Origin: Accumulibacter sp. | GTDB lineage: Bacteria > Pseudomonadota > Gammaproteobacteria > Burkholderiales > Rhodocyclaceae | NCBI GenBank assembly: GCA_024235695.1 | Contig: JACKLX010000024.1 | Coordinates: 1 to 41,414 of the forward strand | DNA: 41,414 nt | Reading direction: 5' to 3' | In this document: piece by piece, positions 10,201-22,200 of the stretch | Layout: every line of letters begins with the position of its first letter | Position numbering within the stretch: the stretch's first letter is position 1 | The notes under the pieces: model-generated | Databases searched by the model: none | Told to the model about the DNA's origin: nothing | What the model saw: the letters and a program-made list of their open reading frames with translations, nothing else | Program-made: the position numbers and the translations under genes

Positions 10201-13200
10201 TGATCGTGTCGGCGCCGTCGCCGCCCTTCACCTCGGTGTCGCCTTGCTGGAACGCCTCGTCCAGCGTCACGGTCACGAAGGCGCGCACGACGAAGTCGTC
10301 GTTGCCGTCCTCGCCCTCCAGCCGCAACGTGCCGGTGTTGTGATAGATGTTGAAGATATCGTCGCCCTTGCCGCCGAACACGGTCGTCGCCTGGCTGACG
10401 CCCGTGCTGACATAGGCCACGCCGTCGAGCGCCAGGCTGTCGTTGTCGGTCTGGTAGTCGATGGCGGCGAGGATCGCGGCGCGCGTGGCATCCGGCAGCT
10501 CGCCGGTGACCGGGTCGAAGGACGTCGGATCGAAGATGACCGGCGCCACCCCGTTGACCCAATGGCTTTGGTCCGGATCGCGGATCACACCGATGATCAC
10601 CGGCGTGGTCGCGAAGCGGTCGCCCGTCGCCAGACCCGATGCCTCGGCATCGCGCCGCGTGCCGAAGACCTGGCCGATCTGGAAGGTGTCGATGCCGTCG
10701 CCGCCGTCGAGCGTGGTGATGGCGCTGTTGTCGTCGGCGACGAACTTGTCGTCGCCGCCCAGGCCGTTGACGATCAGGCGCGCGTTGATGTTCTTGTCGT
10801 AGTTGGCGCGCTCGACCTGGGTGAAGGCACCGTCCACCGGGTTGTTGAGCAGCGCGACCATCTCGCGCCGCAGCAGGAAGGTGTCGTCCGTCTGGTTCGC
10901 GACGCCGGCGACCGTGTCGGCGCCGTTGATGATCAGCGTGTCGACACCGTCATCCGCTGCGCCGTTGTCGTGCACGTTGACGAGCGCCTCGCCCATCCCG
11001 GCGAAGTTCAGCGTCACAAGGTCCGAGCCGCCCTCACCGTGCAGGTTCAGCGTGCTGCCCAGGCCGTTCAGGTGGGTGCGCACGAAAAAGTCGGTGATCG
11101 GGTCCAGGCTCGTGAAGCTGCCGTCCTGCGGCAGCAGCGGCGCGTCGACATTGACCTCGATGAAGTCGTTGCCGGCCTGGCCGTGCACGGTCGTGACGCC
11201 ACCGGTGGACTTGATCGCGATGGTGTCGTCGCGCTCGTTCGTGACGGCGTTGCCGTCGCCGGCATGGACCTGCGTCGTGCCGGCGTGGGTGCTGTCGATG
11301 AACAGCACGTCGGCGCCGGTGCCCAGCCAGAGGTTCAGGTCCTCGGCGCCGGTGTAGTCGACACCGGCCGGCATTGCCAGCCCGCGCAGCGTGGTCGAGG
11401 TCAGCGTGCCGGCCTTGGCCGCGGTGTTGCGCGAGTCGTCAATGTTGATCGTGTCGTCGTCGGCACCGGTGTCGATGCCGACGAAGCCGTCGATGTGATC
11501 GATCACGCCGACTTTGCTGGCGGCCCCTGGCGGCTGCACCGCCGGATAGTCCGCCGGCAGCGTGGGCGCCATGTCACTGAGGTTGATCGTGTCGCTACCT
11601 TCGTGGGTGTTAATGCGCACCGTGCTGCCCAGGCTCGTGGCGTGCACGTTGACGACATCGCTGTCCTCTTCGGTGTTGACGGTCAGGAGCCCGCTGGCAT
11701 CGTTGACGTTGATCCGGTCCGGCCCAGCAGCCGAGAAGATCGTCGTCTCGGTCGCGTGCGTGTCATTGATGACGATGAGGTCGTCAAAGGCGCTCGTCCA
11801 CAGCGTGAGTGCCTCGAACTCGGCGTAGTCGATACGCCCTTTGTCCAGGGCCATGCCTTGGAGGAAGTAGCGCGATAGGGCGGCGTCGAAGCCCAGGGTG
11901 GCCTCCTTGCGCACCGGCGAATCCGAATCGTCGATATTGAGTACATCGCGACCACTGTCCACGGCGCCACCAAGGATATCGAGCCGGCCATTGATGCTGT
12001 CGATGCTGCCCTTCGGCTCGGTGCGCGGTGCTGCCTGCGCCAGCGCAGGCGCCTCGTCGCTGACGTTGACGGTATCGCTGCCATCGCCGCCGAGCACGTA
12101 GACATCGCCGTCCATGGCGAGGATGTTGAAGGTGTCGTCGTCGCCGTCGCCGCTCAGCGTCGATTCGCTGTAAAGACCGGTGGCGTTGACCGTGATCGTG
12201 TCGTTGCCGGCCTCGGCGTTTACGGCCAGGTCGTCGGTCACACCGTTGATGACGATCGTGTCCGCGCCGGCGCCGGTGTTGAGCGTCGTGTCCTTGCGCC
12301 GGCTGTCCGTCGCGCCATGGGTGTTCTGGATCGTGAACGTATCCGCCCCGCGGCCCAGCCCGATCACCAGGTGCTCGATGCCGCCGTAGACGATGCCGGC
12401 GGCCATGTCCAGGCCGGTGATCGTGGTCGGCGTCAACATGCCGAAATTGTTGTCAACCTCACCGGTGTCGTCGACATTCAGCGTGTCACTGCTGCCGTCT
12501 TCGGTCTGTCCGTCGTCACCCAGGATCGTCAGCAGCTTACCGATGCCGTCCACCAGGCCATCGACGTTGTCGGTCGACGTGGGCGACAGCGTGCCCATCG
12601 CGTGGCTGCCGACGTAGATCGTGTCCGACCCGCGGCCGGCCTCGATGTCGGTGACGCCGCTGATCGACTGCACGTTGATCACGTCGCCGCCGTCATTGGC
12701 CTGCAGCCGGGTCAGGCCGGCATGGGTGCTCAAGACGGTGAAGACGTCGCCCCCCGCGCCCAGGCCGATGTTGAGCGTCTCGACCGTGTGGTACTCGATG
12801 CCCGAAACGCCCATTCCCAGGCCGGTCAGGGTCGTATCGGTCAGGTCGCCCTCGTTCCCGAGCGTGTCGCCGGTGTCGTCCACGTTCAGCGTGTCGGAAT
12901 TTTCCGTGGCCTCGCCGAACACCACCAGCTTGCCGGCGATGCTGATGACGTTGCCCATCGTGGCCGGAGCGAGGCTGCCGACGTTGATCGTGTTGTGTTC
13001 CGTGCCCGTCCCGCTGCGCAGGGTCGTCACGGCGCTGGCGTGGGTGCTCAGCACGTTGAAGCTGTCACCACCCGTGCCCAGGCCGACGTTCACCGTCTCG
13101 ATGCCGTCGTAGGCAATGCGGCCGCCGACCGTGTCCATGTCCAGACCGGTGATGGCGTCGCTGGTGAGCGTGCCGGCGTTCGCCAGCGTGTCGCCGCTGT

Positions 13201-16200
13201 CGTCCACATTCAGCACGTCGCCGTCACCGCCGCCGCTGATGGTCAGCAGGCCGCCGATGGCGTTCACGGTGCCGAGCTGATTGTCGTTCGCATCACCGCC
13301 GACGGCGCCTTGCGCCTGGCTGCCGACGTTGATGGTGTCCGCACCGCCGCCGGCCGTCACCGTCGTCGCACCGCTGATGAGTTGGACGTTGACAACATCG
13401 GCGCCGCCACGCGTCTCCACGACCACGCCGCCGACGTTGCTGGCCAGCGACCCGAGTACGTCCACCTGGTCGGCCTGATTGCCCAGGCGAACCGTCAGAC
13501 TCTCGACGTCGTCATAGCCGACGTGGATGCCGCCGGTCGTCAGGCCGGTGACGCTGGTCACGAAGGCATGGCTGGTCTGCGCCACCGCACGGATGACCGA
13601 GTTGGCGCTGGTGGCCTTCTCGACCCATGCGTTGACCGGGTCCACGGAAGTCAGCGTGATCTCGCCTGAGCTCGCGGTGGCCCCATAGCTGCCAAGGTCT
13701 GTCGCCAAGGCCTGCGCGATGCTTGCCAGGCTCTCCTGCGTCGGGTTGACGACGGTATGGCTGGCCAGGATGGTGTTGCCCGCACGAATCGTCCAGACCG
13801 CACCGGTCTGAATGTTGCCGGCGCCGCCGAGCAGGCGGATCGTCCTTGTTCCGGCGCTCTGGTCTTCCGACGGGACGCCTGCGACGACCGGTGCGCTCTG
13901 GGTGACGAAGGTCGACGTGCTGGTGTCGGCCGGCAGGCTCTGCGGATCGCCGCTGACCGTGTAGCGGTCATCGAAGCTGATCAGCTCGGAAATCAAGCTG
14001 CCCGTGTCGGCGAAACCCGCCGCCGACTGGCCCGGGCGAGAGGCCTTGAGTACGTCGATGGCAAAGCGGCTCAGTTCCTTCAACACCAGGAACTGGCCGT
14101 TGATCTGGTCTCTCAGCGTCTCGTACTGGGCGCGGAGTGCGTCAACGTTGTCGGCCGCGACGTCACGCGTCGCCTCGAACCCTGCCTGCTGACTGCTCAA
14201 CAGCCGCTGTTGCCTCTCGGCGTCGTCGGAAAATCTGTCGGCATCGCGCCACTTGGTGGTCAGGAAATCGACCGCCTCCTTCGCCTGCAGATAGCGCTCG
14301 TCCTGAGCGTAGCTGAACTGCTGCGTGCGTGTGAACCAATAGAAAACGACGTCGGTTCGCCGGTACTCGGCCGCGAGCAGGATCTCCAGAGCGGTCTTGC
14401 GGGCCTTCGCCTCGGCCAGCGCGGCCGCGAAGAGATCCGACTGGATCCGGTTGACGGCGACCGGCTGGGCGATGTCCTGGCCATCCTGGTTCAGCGAGCC
14501 GGCCTGGGCGCCTGCGCGCGCCTCGATCAGAATGTTGCCGGTGTAGGCCGGGTGCGCCTCGACGAAGCCCGTGACTGCCGCCTGGCTGGCCAGGAACGAT
14601 GTCCGGAAGGCATCGAAATTGAAGGTTCCGGTCAGCGCCGTGTCGAAGGCGTCGAAGCGGTTCGCCGCACGGTCGAAGCGCTTCATCGCCAGGACCGAGT
14701 TGTCCAGGGCGGTGGTCGTCGGCTGGTTGCCCAGGTAGCGGGCATTGAACAGACTGAAATCGTCGACCAGGTCGACCGCCTTTTGATAGGCGACGCGGAC
14801 CTTGCCGTAGTTGGTGCTGTTCGAGACACCCGCCAGGGTGGTGAACTTCGCTGCTGCGTCGGTCTGGCTCGGGTAGCCGCCGGTCGTGGTCGTGGCAGCG
14901 ACAGTGGCGAAGTCCGCGTCGTCGATCTTGGTGCTGAGCGTGGCCACTTCGGCCAGCAAGTCGATGCTGCCGTTGCCGGTGGCGGTGGCAAACAGGTTGT
15001 ATGCCGGCGCCTTGATGAAGCGGGCTTCGGCCGCAAGCGAAACGTTAACGGCGTTTTGCGTTCTCGGGTCGAAGAAGGTCTTCAGGGCATCCGCGGCGGT
15101 CACGACCGCTTGCAGCGTCGTGGCGGTCTCCTGCGAGGCGTGTGTCCGGCCCAGGACGGTGTTGGCATTGGCAACGGCGGTGCTCAGCGCGTTGATCTTG
15201 GCCGTGTAGGTGGCCTTGAACCCGCCAGCCGCCGTGCTCTGCAGCGCGTTGATCTTGGCCTGGACATCTGGCGTGAGCTGGCGATATTTCTGGTCCAGCG
15301 CGATGGCAAAGCTCGGGTCGCCCACGGATTTGATGAGCTTGGAGGACTGCGGCGTCACGTTCGCCGACAACCGGTTGAAGTCGACACCGACGATCAGCGG
15401 ATCGACCACCGTCGGATTTCTGACGAATTCGTCGAACAGGGTGTTCAGTTTGGTTTCGTCGAGAAGTCCCCCACGGGCCAACAACTGGTTCTTGTAGATG
15501 ACGGACGAGCCGATGTAGTCAGCCGTCGCCTCGTCGTACAGGGCCGCAAGCTGCCTGACGCGCCCGATGTTGGTCACGTCCTTGGCCCACAGGTACAGCC
15601 ACATCTTCTCGTCGCCGTCGAGCTTGCCGCCGCCCAGGTTCAGGCGCTTGTCGGATGCGGCGTACGCGGCGTTCACAAGATCCAGCAACGAGCGGTCCGT
15701 GAGCAGATTCTGGATGTCATTCAAGTACGACCTGGCATACGAGGTGCTGCTGACGCCGGCCTCGCCGTACTCCCTGAACTTGGCATTCGGGTTCTGGAAG
15801 AACTCCTTGATTTCGTTCAAGCCACCCTTGACGCTCCAATAACCCGAGACCCTGTTGCTGGTGTCCCAGTCGATCTTCCAACCACCGAAGAGGGACCAGT
15901 CCTCGTCCTCGTACCGCAGCCAGGTCTTCATGCCCGCGTTGCCCGCGCTCATGAGGTCGAGGATCTCGTCGCCCATGAAGCTGCCGGTGACGAAGGTGCC
16001 GCCATGCTGTCCCTCTTCGTAGTAGCGGGCACGCAGGTACAGCTTGATCTGGTTCTCGAGCAGGGCCTGGTCGCGCTCCTGCAGCAGCGTGACGGTGTCT
16101 GCGACCGCCGTGTCGAACTCGTTCTGCAAGCCGGTGATGGCCACGCTGATGTTGTCCAGCAGGCCCTGCGCCGCGAAGTCGCGGTAGGCCTCCAGGTCGG

Positions 16201-19200
16201 TGGCGTTGACCTCCATCGCCTCTTCGCCGTAGGGCACGGCGGCTGCCTTCAGCCGGTTCTGGAGTTCGAGGTTCTCCGAGGCGGTGATGCCTTGCAGGCC
16301 CAGGGCACTGGTGATGCGGCTCAGCTGCTCGAAGCCCACCGAGTGCTCGAGCAGGTTCTTGTCGATCGTGACGTCGCGGCCGGTGTCAGCCGAGTCGTTG
16401 ACGATGATCTGGTCGTTGCCGTCGCCGCCGAACAGGTAAAGCGGGGCGTCGATCTGGTCGACCAGCCCCTGGCTTCCGATGGTGATCACGTCGTCGCCGC
16501 CACCCGCGTGCACGACGGTCTCCGCCCGCACCTTCTCGATGAAGATCTGATCGACCAGGCTACCGGCACCGACGCCGCCATTGACCGTGAGGCGGCCGGT
16601 GAAGAGATCGTTGTCGATGGTCAGCCGGGTGACCGTGGTGTCCGTGTTGTCGGTGGCTTCCCGAAGGTTCAGGTCCGCGGTCTCGATGCCCGCAAAATGC
16701 ACGCGGACATCCTGCCCCTCCCCGGCGAGCGTGTTAACGGGATCCGTACGGCCGATGACGATGCCCGTGACGGCACCGATGCCGAAGACGGCATTGATGC
16801 TGGCCGTCGTCTTCAGCGTCAGGCCGGTCAGGTCCTTGACGACGGTCCGGCTGTTGCCGCTAAACACCACGGTCTCGGTGTGCTGGGCCTCGAAGGCCAC
16901 CGCTTGATTGCCATTGAATATGCCCGTGAGTTCGTACAGCTTCTCTCCGGTGAAGGCACGGCTCGGATCCGGATGATCGACCTCTCTCCAGGTCAGGGTC
17001 AGCCCGAAGGTGGTGGCGAAGTCCATCAGCTGCGAGCGTGCGCTGACGACCGCGCCATTCACCAGCGTGGTCTGGATGTTGTAGTAGGCGAGCCCGGCGG
17101 GCACGATGATGCTCGTCGCCGCTTGCGCGCCAAGCAGATCATTCAGCAGGGTCGGCTGGTAGTAGCGATCGGTGAAGCGGACGTACTCCTTGACCGCATC
17201 GGTCAGTAGACCTCGGGCCTCGATGCCGGCGGGATCTTGCGCGGGCCGGGTCAGCAACCGCCTGGTGAAATCGTCCGCCTGGCTGGACAGCGAGATCAGG
17301 CTGTCGGCCCAGGTGACGTCCTTCTTCAGCAGCTCCTTGTCGCTAAGCCGCAGCTGGCTGGTGCCGTGCTGGAGGTTGAAGATGATCTGGTCGTTCAGTC
17401 CCTCGCCACCCTCGATCATCACCGGCGACTGGAACGCCGCGAGGTCGTACGACGCCGGCATCGTGATCGTCGTCGTGTAGGCCGGGTTCTCGACCGTGAA
17501 CGGGGCGATGCGGGCGGTGGTGCGGACGCGGTAGAAGGGCAGGCCGTCGACCTCGCCCGAACTGACATACTGACCCAGGGGGTTGCGCTGGACGTCGTAG
17601 CCCGCCACGCTGGTGTAGAACTGGTCGAAGTTCTTCGGGAAGCTCTGTGTGATGTCCAGTGCGGGGCCGCCGAAGATGACCGTGTCGCTGCCCGAGCCGG
17701 CCTTGATGACCATGTCGCCGATGACGCCCAGGTCCGATCCGTAGACGTAGATCGTGTCGTCGCCGCCGCCGGCGAGCAGTTGCAGGCGCTCGATGTTCAG
17801 CAGCCTCTGCAGCTTGACGCCGGCGCCGTAGATGCGCTGCACGCCGTTCTCGGCATAGACGTAGAAGGTGTCGGCCAGCACGGTGCCCACCAGGCTGACC
17901 GAGTCGAAGCCGGCGCCGCCGTCGATCGCGACGTTGGCGTTGGCCACGTAGACCAGGCTGTCGACGTCGACCTCGCGCGTGTCGTTGCTGGTGTCGGTGC
18001 CAAGGTTGCTGTCCTTGCCGAAGCTGCCACCCACGGTGGCGAGCCGGGATTCGAGATCGACCAGCTCGTCGTCTTCGTTGATCGTCAGCAGGGCCTTGAC
18101 GAGGAATGTGTCGTCGCCGTTGTCGCCGTACAGGTTGATGTCGGCGATGTTGTGGTTGACCTCGAAGTAGTCGTCGTCGCTGCCGCCGTAGTAGCTGGTG
18201 CCGTTGAAGGCGGCACCATTGGTGATCTGCTTGACGATGGTGACGATCTGTCCTTCGACGAGCACATCCTCCGTTTCCAGCACCGACCCGATGAAGAACT
18301 GGTCGTCGCCGGCGCCGCCGAAGACGTCGAACTTGGTCGACATGTCGTCGGAAATGAACTTGTCGTTGCCGGACCCGCCGAAGACGGTGCCCTGCTCGAC
18401 GCTGGCGTAGTTGACGACCTGGAAGTCGGCGCCGGCGCTGAGCGACGACGCGCTGACCTGCATCAATGCATCTTCGTCGTTGGGGTCGAGCTCGTCGTAG
18501 CCGCTGATCGTCGGGTTGCCGTGGCCGACGATCAGGCCGTCGCCATGGTTGCCGTACTCGAGCCAGCGGCTGGCCGTAAACGCCTGGTCCTCGTCCTGGC
18601 CGGGGGAATAGACGGTGTCGAACTGGATCGTGTCGTCGCCGCGCTCAGTGACCACGCCATTTACGACAACGTTTTCACTGCCCTTGTAGATCAGCGCGTC
18701 GATGCCGCTGGCCCCGGTGTCACGGATGTCGAAGAACTGCCGGCCGACGATGGAATTCGGCAAGGACAGCTCCAGCTCGTAGGTGTCGCCACCCTTGTAG
18801 CCGTCGAGCAGGCCGCTCTCCGACCAGCCGGAGATCACGAAGCGGTTGGCCCCCTCGAAGCCGTACAGCTCGACATCCTCGAAGATGTCGGTGAAGGTCT
18901 CGACCTCGTCGCCGAAGCCGGACTGGCCGTACAGCACCGTGTCGTCGATGCGCAACCCGGTGTCCGAGAGCCAGAAGTCCGCATCCCGGGATTCGATCAG
19001 GGTGTCGACCTCACCCACCTCGTTGGGATCGCTGCCAACATCATTGACCTCGAAGAACAGGTCCACGCCGGCGCCGCCGGTGACGCGGTCCGAACCGGTG
19101 CCACCGATGATCACGTCGTGCACGGCCGCCAGGTTCGTGCCGATGATGCGGTCATCATCGGCGCCGCCGTCCAGGTACAGATGGCTGACCACCGCACGAG

Positions 19201-22200
19201 TCACGCCGGTGGCGTCGATGTGGTCGTTGCCGGCGAAGCTGTTCACGCGCACGTAGTCGCCTTCGCGCGTGACGACATTGCCCGTCACTACGTCCGGCTG
19301 CAGGTCGAAAACGTCGACGACGACGTGGCTCAGCGCCTGTCCGGTCTGGCTGATCTGGCCGTTGAGCTGCTCGTAGCGCAACGAGGTCTGCGCCGTGCCG
19401 TCGACGCCGATGGCCTGGATCGTGCTGACGCGGTAGTGGTCAGCCCCGCTACTACCCTGGATCTCGATCGTGTCCCGCGCGTTGTCGGGGCCGGCGTCGA
19501 AGACCTTGAACTCGTCGAGGCCGAGCCCCGAGGTCACCGACGAGGCCACGTTGCCGCTCAGGCCGGCCGTGTCCAGCCGCAGCATGCCCGACGGGGCGGC
19601 CAGGCCGGTAACGCGGTAGGCGCCACCGCTGTAGGCGACGGTCAGGGTGTTCACCCCGGCCAGGCTCCTCAGCGCGGTCTGGATGCGATTCGCCGTCGTG
19701 GCGGTACTGCCGTCGAGCGTGATGAGCGCCGACGCCTCGTCGCCTGCGCCAAAGCGCAGCCGGAACTGCTGCCCGGTCTGGCCACTGATCGTGAGCAGCC
19801 GCGTGATCGAGGTCGCGTCCGAGGCGGCCGTCAGGCCAGCGACGCTGCTGCTGTCGAGCTCCAGGGCGGCCACCGAGGCACCGAGGTTGGTCACCACGTA
19901 CCATCCGTTGCCGGTATCGAAGCTCACGCCCAGCGAAGCGGTGCCCAGCAGGGCGCGCAGCGCGGTGGCGATGGCCTCAGCCGTGGCGTCGGTGTCGACG
20001 CGGTCGGCCAGCACGCTGGCGTCGATCGCGGCAGCGGTCTCGCGGTTGTCCTGCAGCGTGATCACGGCGCCACTGGCGCTGGCCGTGAAATCGGCGCGCT
20101 CGTTGAGCTGCTGCGCCAGCGCGCTGGCGATCGTCGCGAGGGTCGCGCTCGCCGGGTTCACGATCGTGTAGCTGACGATGGTCTCACCAGCGGCGTCGAC
20201 GATCTGCCAGACGGCGTTGGCCTGGATGTTCTCCAAACCAGACAGGGTGAGGGTCTTGTTGACGTCCCCCGCCGCGCCGCCCATTGCACCGGCGTCCATC
20301 TCGGCCGCCTTTTCGATCGCCACCTGGATCTCGTCGGACGGTGCGCCGCCGGCGCCGGCGCGCAGACGGATCACGGGCCCGTCTTCCGTGCTGCCGTCCG
20401 GCGTGTAGCCGAGGATGAGGTTCTGCGAGGTCGTCGACACCGCGCCGACCAGCGCCTGCGCAGCACCCAGTTGCAGCGCCTCCTGTGCGGCGGTGAAGCC
20501 CGACACGCGGTAGCTGCCGGGCGTCGCGCCGGGCGTCGTGCCGGCGGTGACGTTCAGCGAACCGAAGCCTGACAGCGCCGTCTGGATGGCGGAGGCGGTA
20601 AGCGCTTTACTGGCCCCGATCGTGATATTGCCGGTGGTCCAGCCGTTGGCGCCGAACTTCAGCGTGAAGTTCAACCCCTCCGAGCCGCCGAGCTCAAGAT
20701 CCTGCGTGAAGCTGGAGCCCACGCTGACACCGGCGTCCCCGGTGGCGAGCTGCAAAGCCTCGAGGCCCGATACCTTGTAGACATTGGCGGCCGCGTCGTA
20801 GTTGACCTCGAACAGCTGAACGGCTTGTTGAACCCCGCCATTGCCGTCGGGGTACAAAATGGCCAACAGTGTGTTCAGCTGCGCCTGCATGTTCTGCGCG
20901 GTGCCGTTACCGTCCACCCCGCCGGCACCGTCCGAGACCAGCTCGATCTGTCCCGACGCCTGGCTTGAATTGGCGAGCCTGAGCGTGAAGTGTTGCCCCG
21001 CGGTGCCGGCGATGACCAGCTCCTGCAGGGCCACCGCGTCGGCACTCAGGCCGGTGTCGACCAGGCGCAGGTCATCGGCCGAGCCGACCAGCCCCTGCAC
21101 GTGGTAGGTACTGCCGTACACGCGGCTGTTGGCCTCGCCGGCGTGCCACATCTCCTGGCGATAGGTGGTCGACACCACGGCCGTGGTGCCGACGACGACA
21201 CCGCTATCCGACGAGCCGAGGACATCGGCCAGGGTCGCACCCGTGCTGCTGTAGGTGATCACCCACGGGTCGTTCTGCGTGCCCGAACCCGTGACCTCGG
21301 CGACCGACGCGATCGACTCCAGTCGCTGCAGGGCCTGCTGGATCCGCACCGGCGCGGTCGCCACGTCGATGACAGGCGACTGACCCTCGCCGATCGGCTG
21401 CCCGCCAAACGTCAGCGGGAAGTCGGTGCCGCTGTGTCCGTTGAGATGAAGCTCGGTCGTGTACGTGGTGCTCACGACCTTCTGGAAGACGGAGCTCCGG
21501 CCTTGGTCGGCCAGGTCCACGAAATTCACATCCGAATCGCCAGAGATGAATGCCGCTGACAGCGGCGTCGCACCGGCGCTGGTGTACTCGAACACCCAGG
21601 GCGCATCCTCCAGGCCGAAGCCCTCGATCGCACGTACATCGCCGATACCGGCCACGCCGGCGAGCGCCTGCTGCCACTCGGTCAGCGTGTCGCCGGAGCT
21701 GAACGTAACCGGAGCGCCGCCACCCAGGGCGAGGTCGAAGGTGTACGGGGTCTCGGTCACGTCGACGGCGACGCTGACCGCGTTGCTGCCGAGCAGCCTG
21801 CGCAACTCGCTTTGCATGGCCTGCGCCGTGGCCGCATGGTCGATCTGGCCGCTGCCATTGTCGACCAGGGTGATCGGCGCGGAGGCCGCGCCATAGGCGC
21901 CGAGCTGGAGCTTGAACTGATCGCCCGCACTGCCGACAATGGTCACGTCCTGGCCGATCGCGCCGCCGTCCGGGCCGCGCGCCACCTCGTAGCGGGGGAC
22001 GATCGTGCGGCCCTGACCGGCCGCGAGCCGCACGTTGTCGACCGCCGTCGTATCCAGCGCCCGCACCAGGATCTCGTCCGCGCCGAGGCCGGCGTCGAGC
22101 TTGAGCGTCTCGACCGCGCCCAGGTTGAGCGTCACCAAGGCCGTCGCGCCGTGGGTCCAGTCGACGAGTACGCTCTTCAAGGTGCCGCCGCTGTCGACCG

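Noticed and set aside
7448-11878. A plus-strand open frame of 1,476 codons and similar ones at 4505-6832, 13757-17209, 17237-20572 and 29144-31732
   Set aside because: Same explanation: all lie antisense to the giant gene, share the same biased composition and show no recognisable motif.
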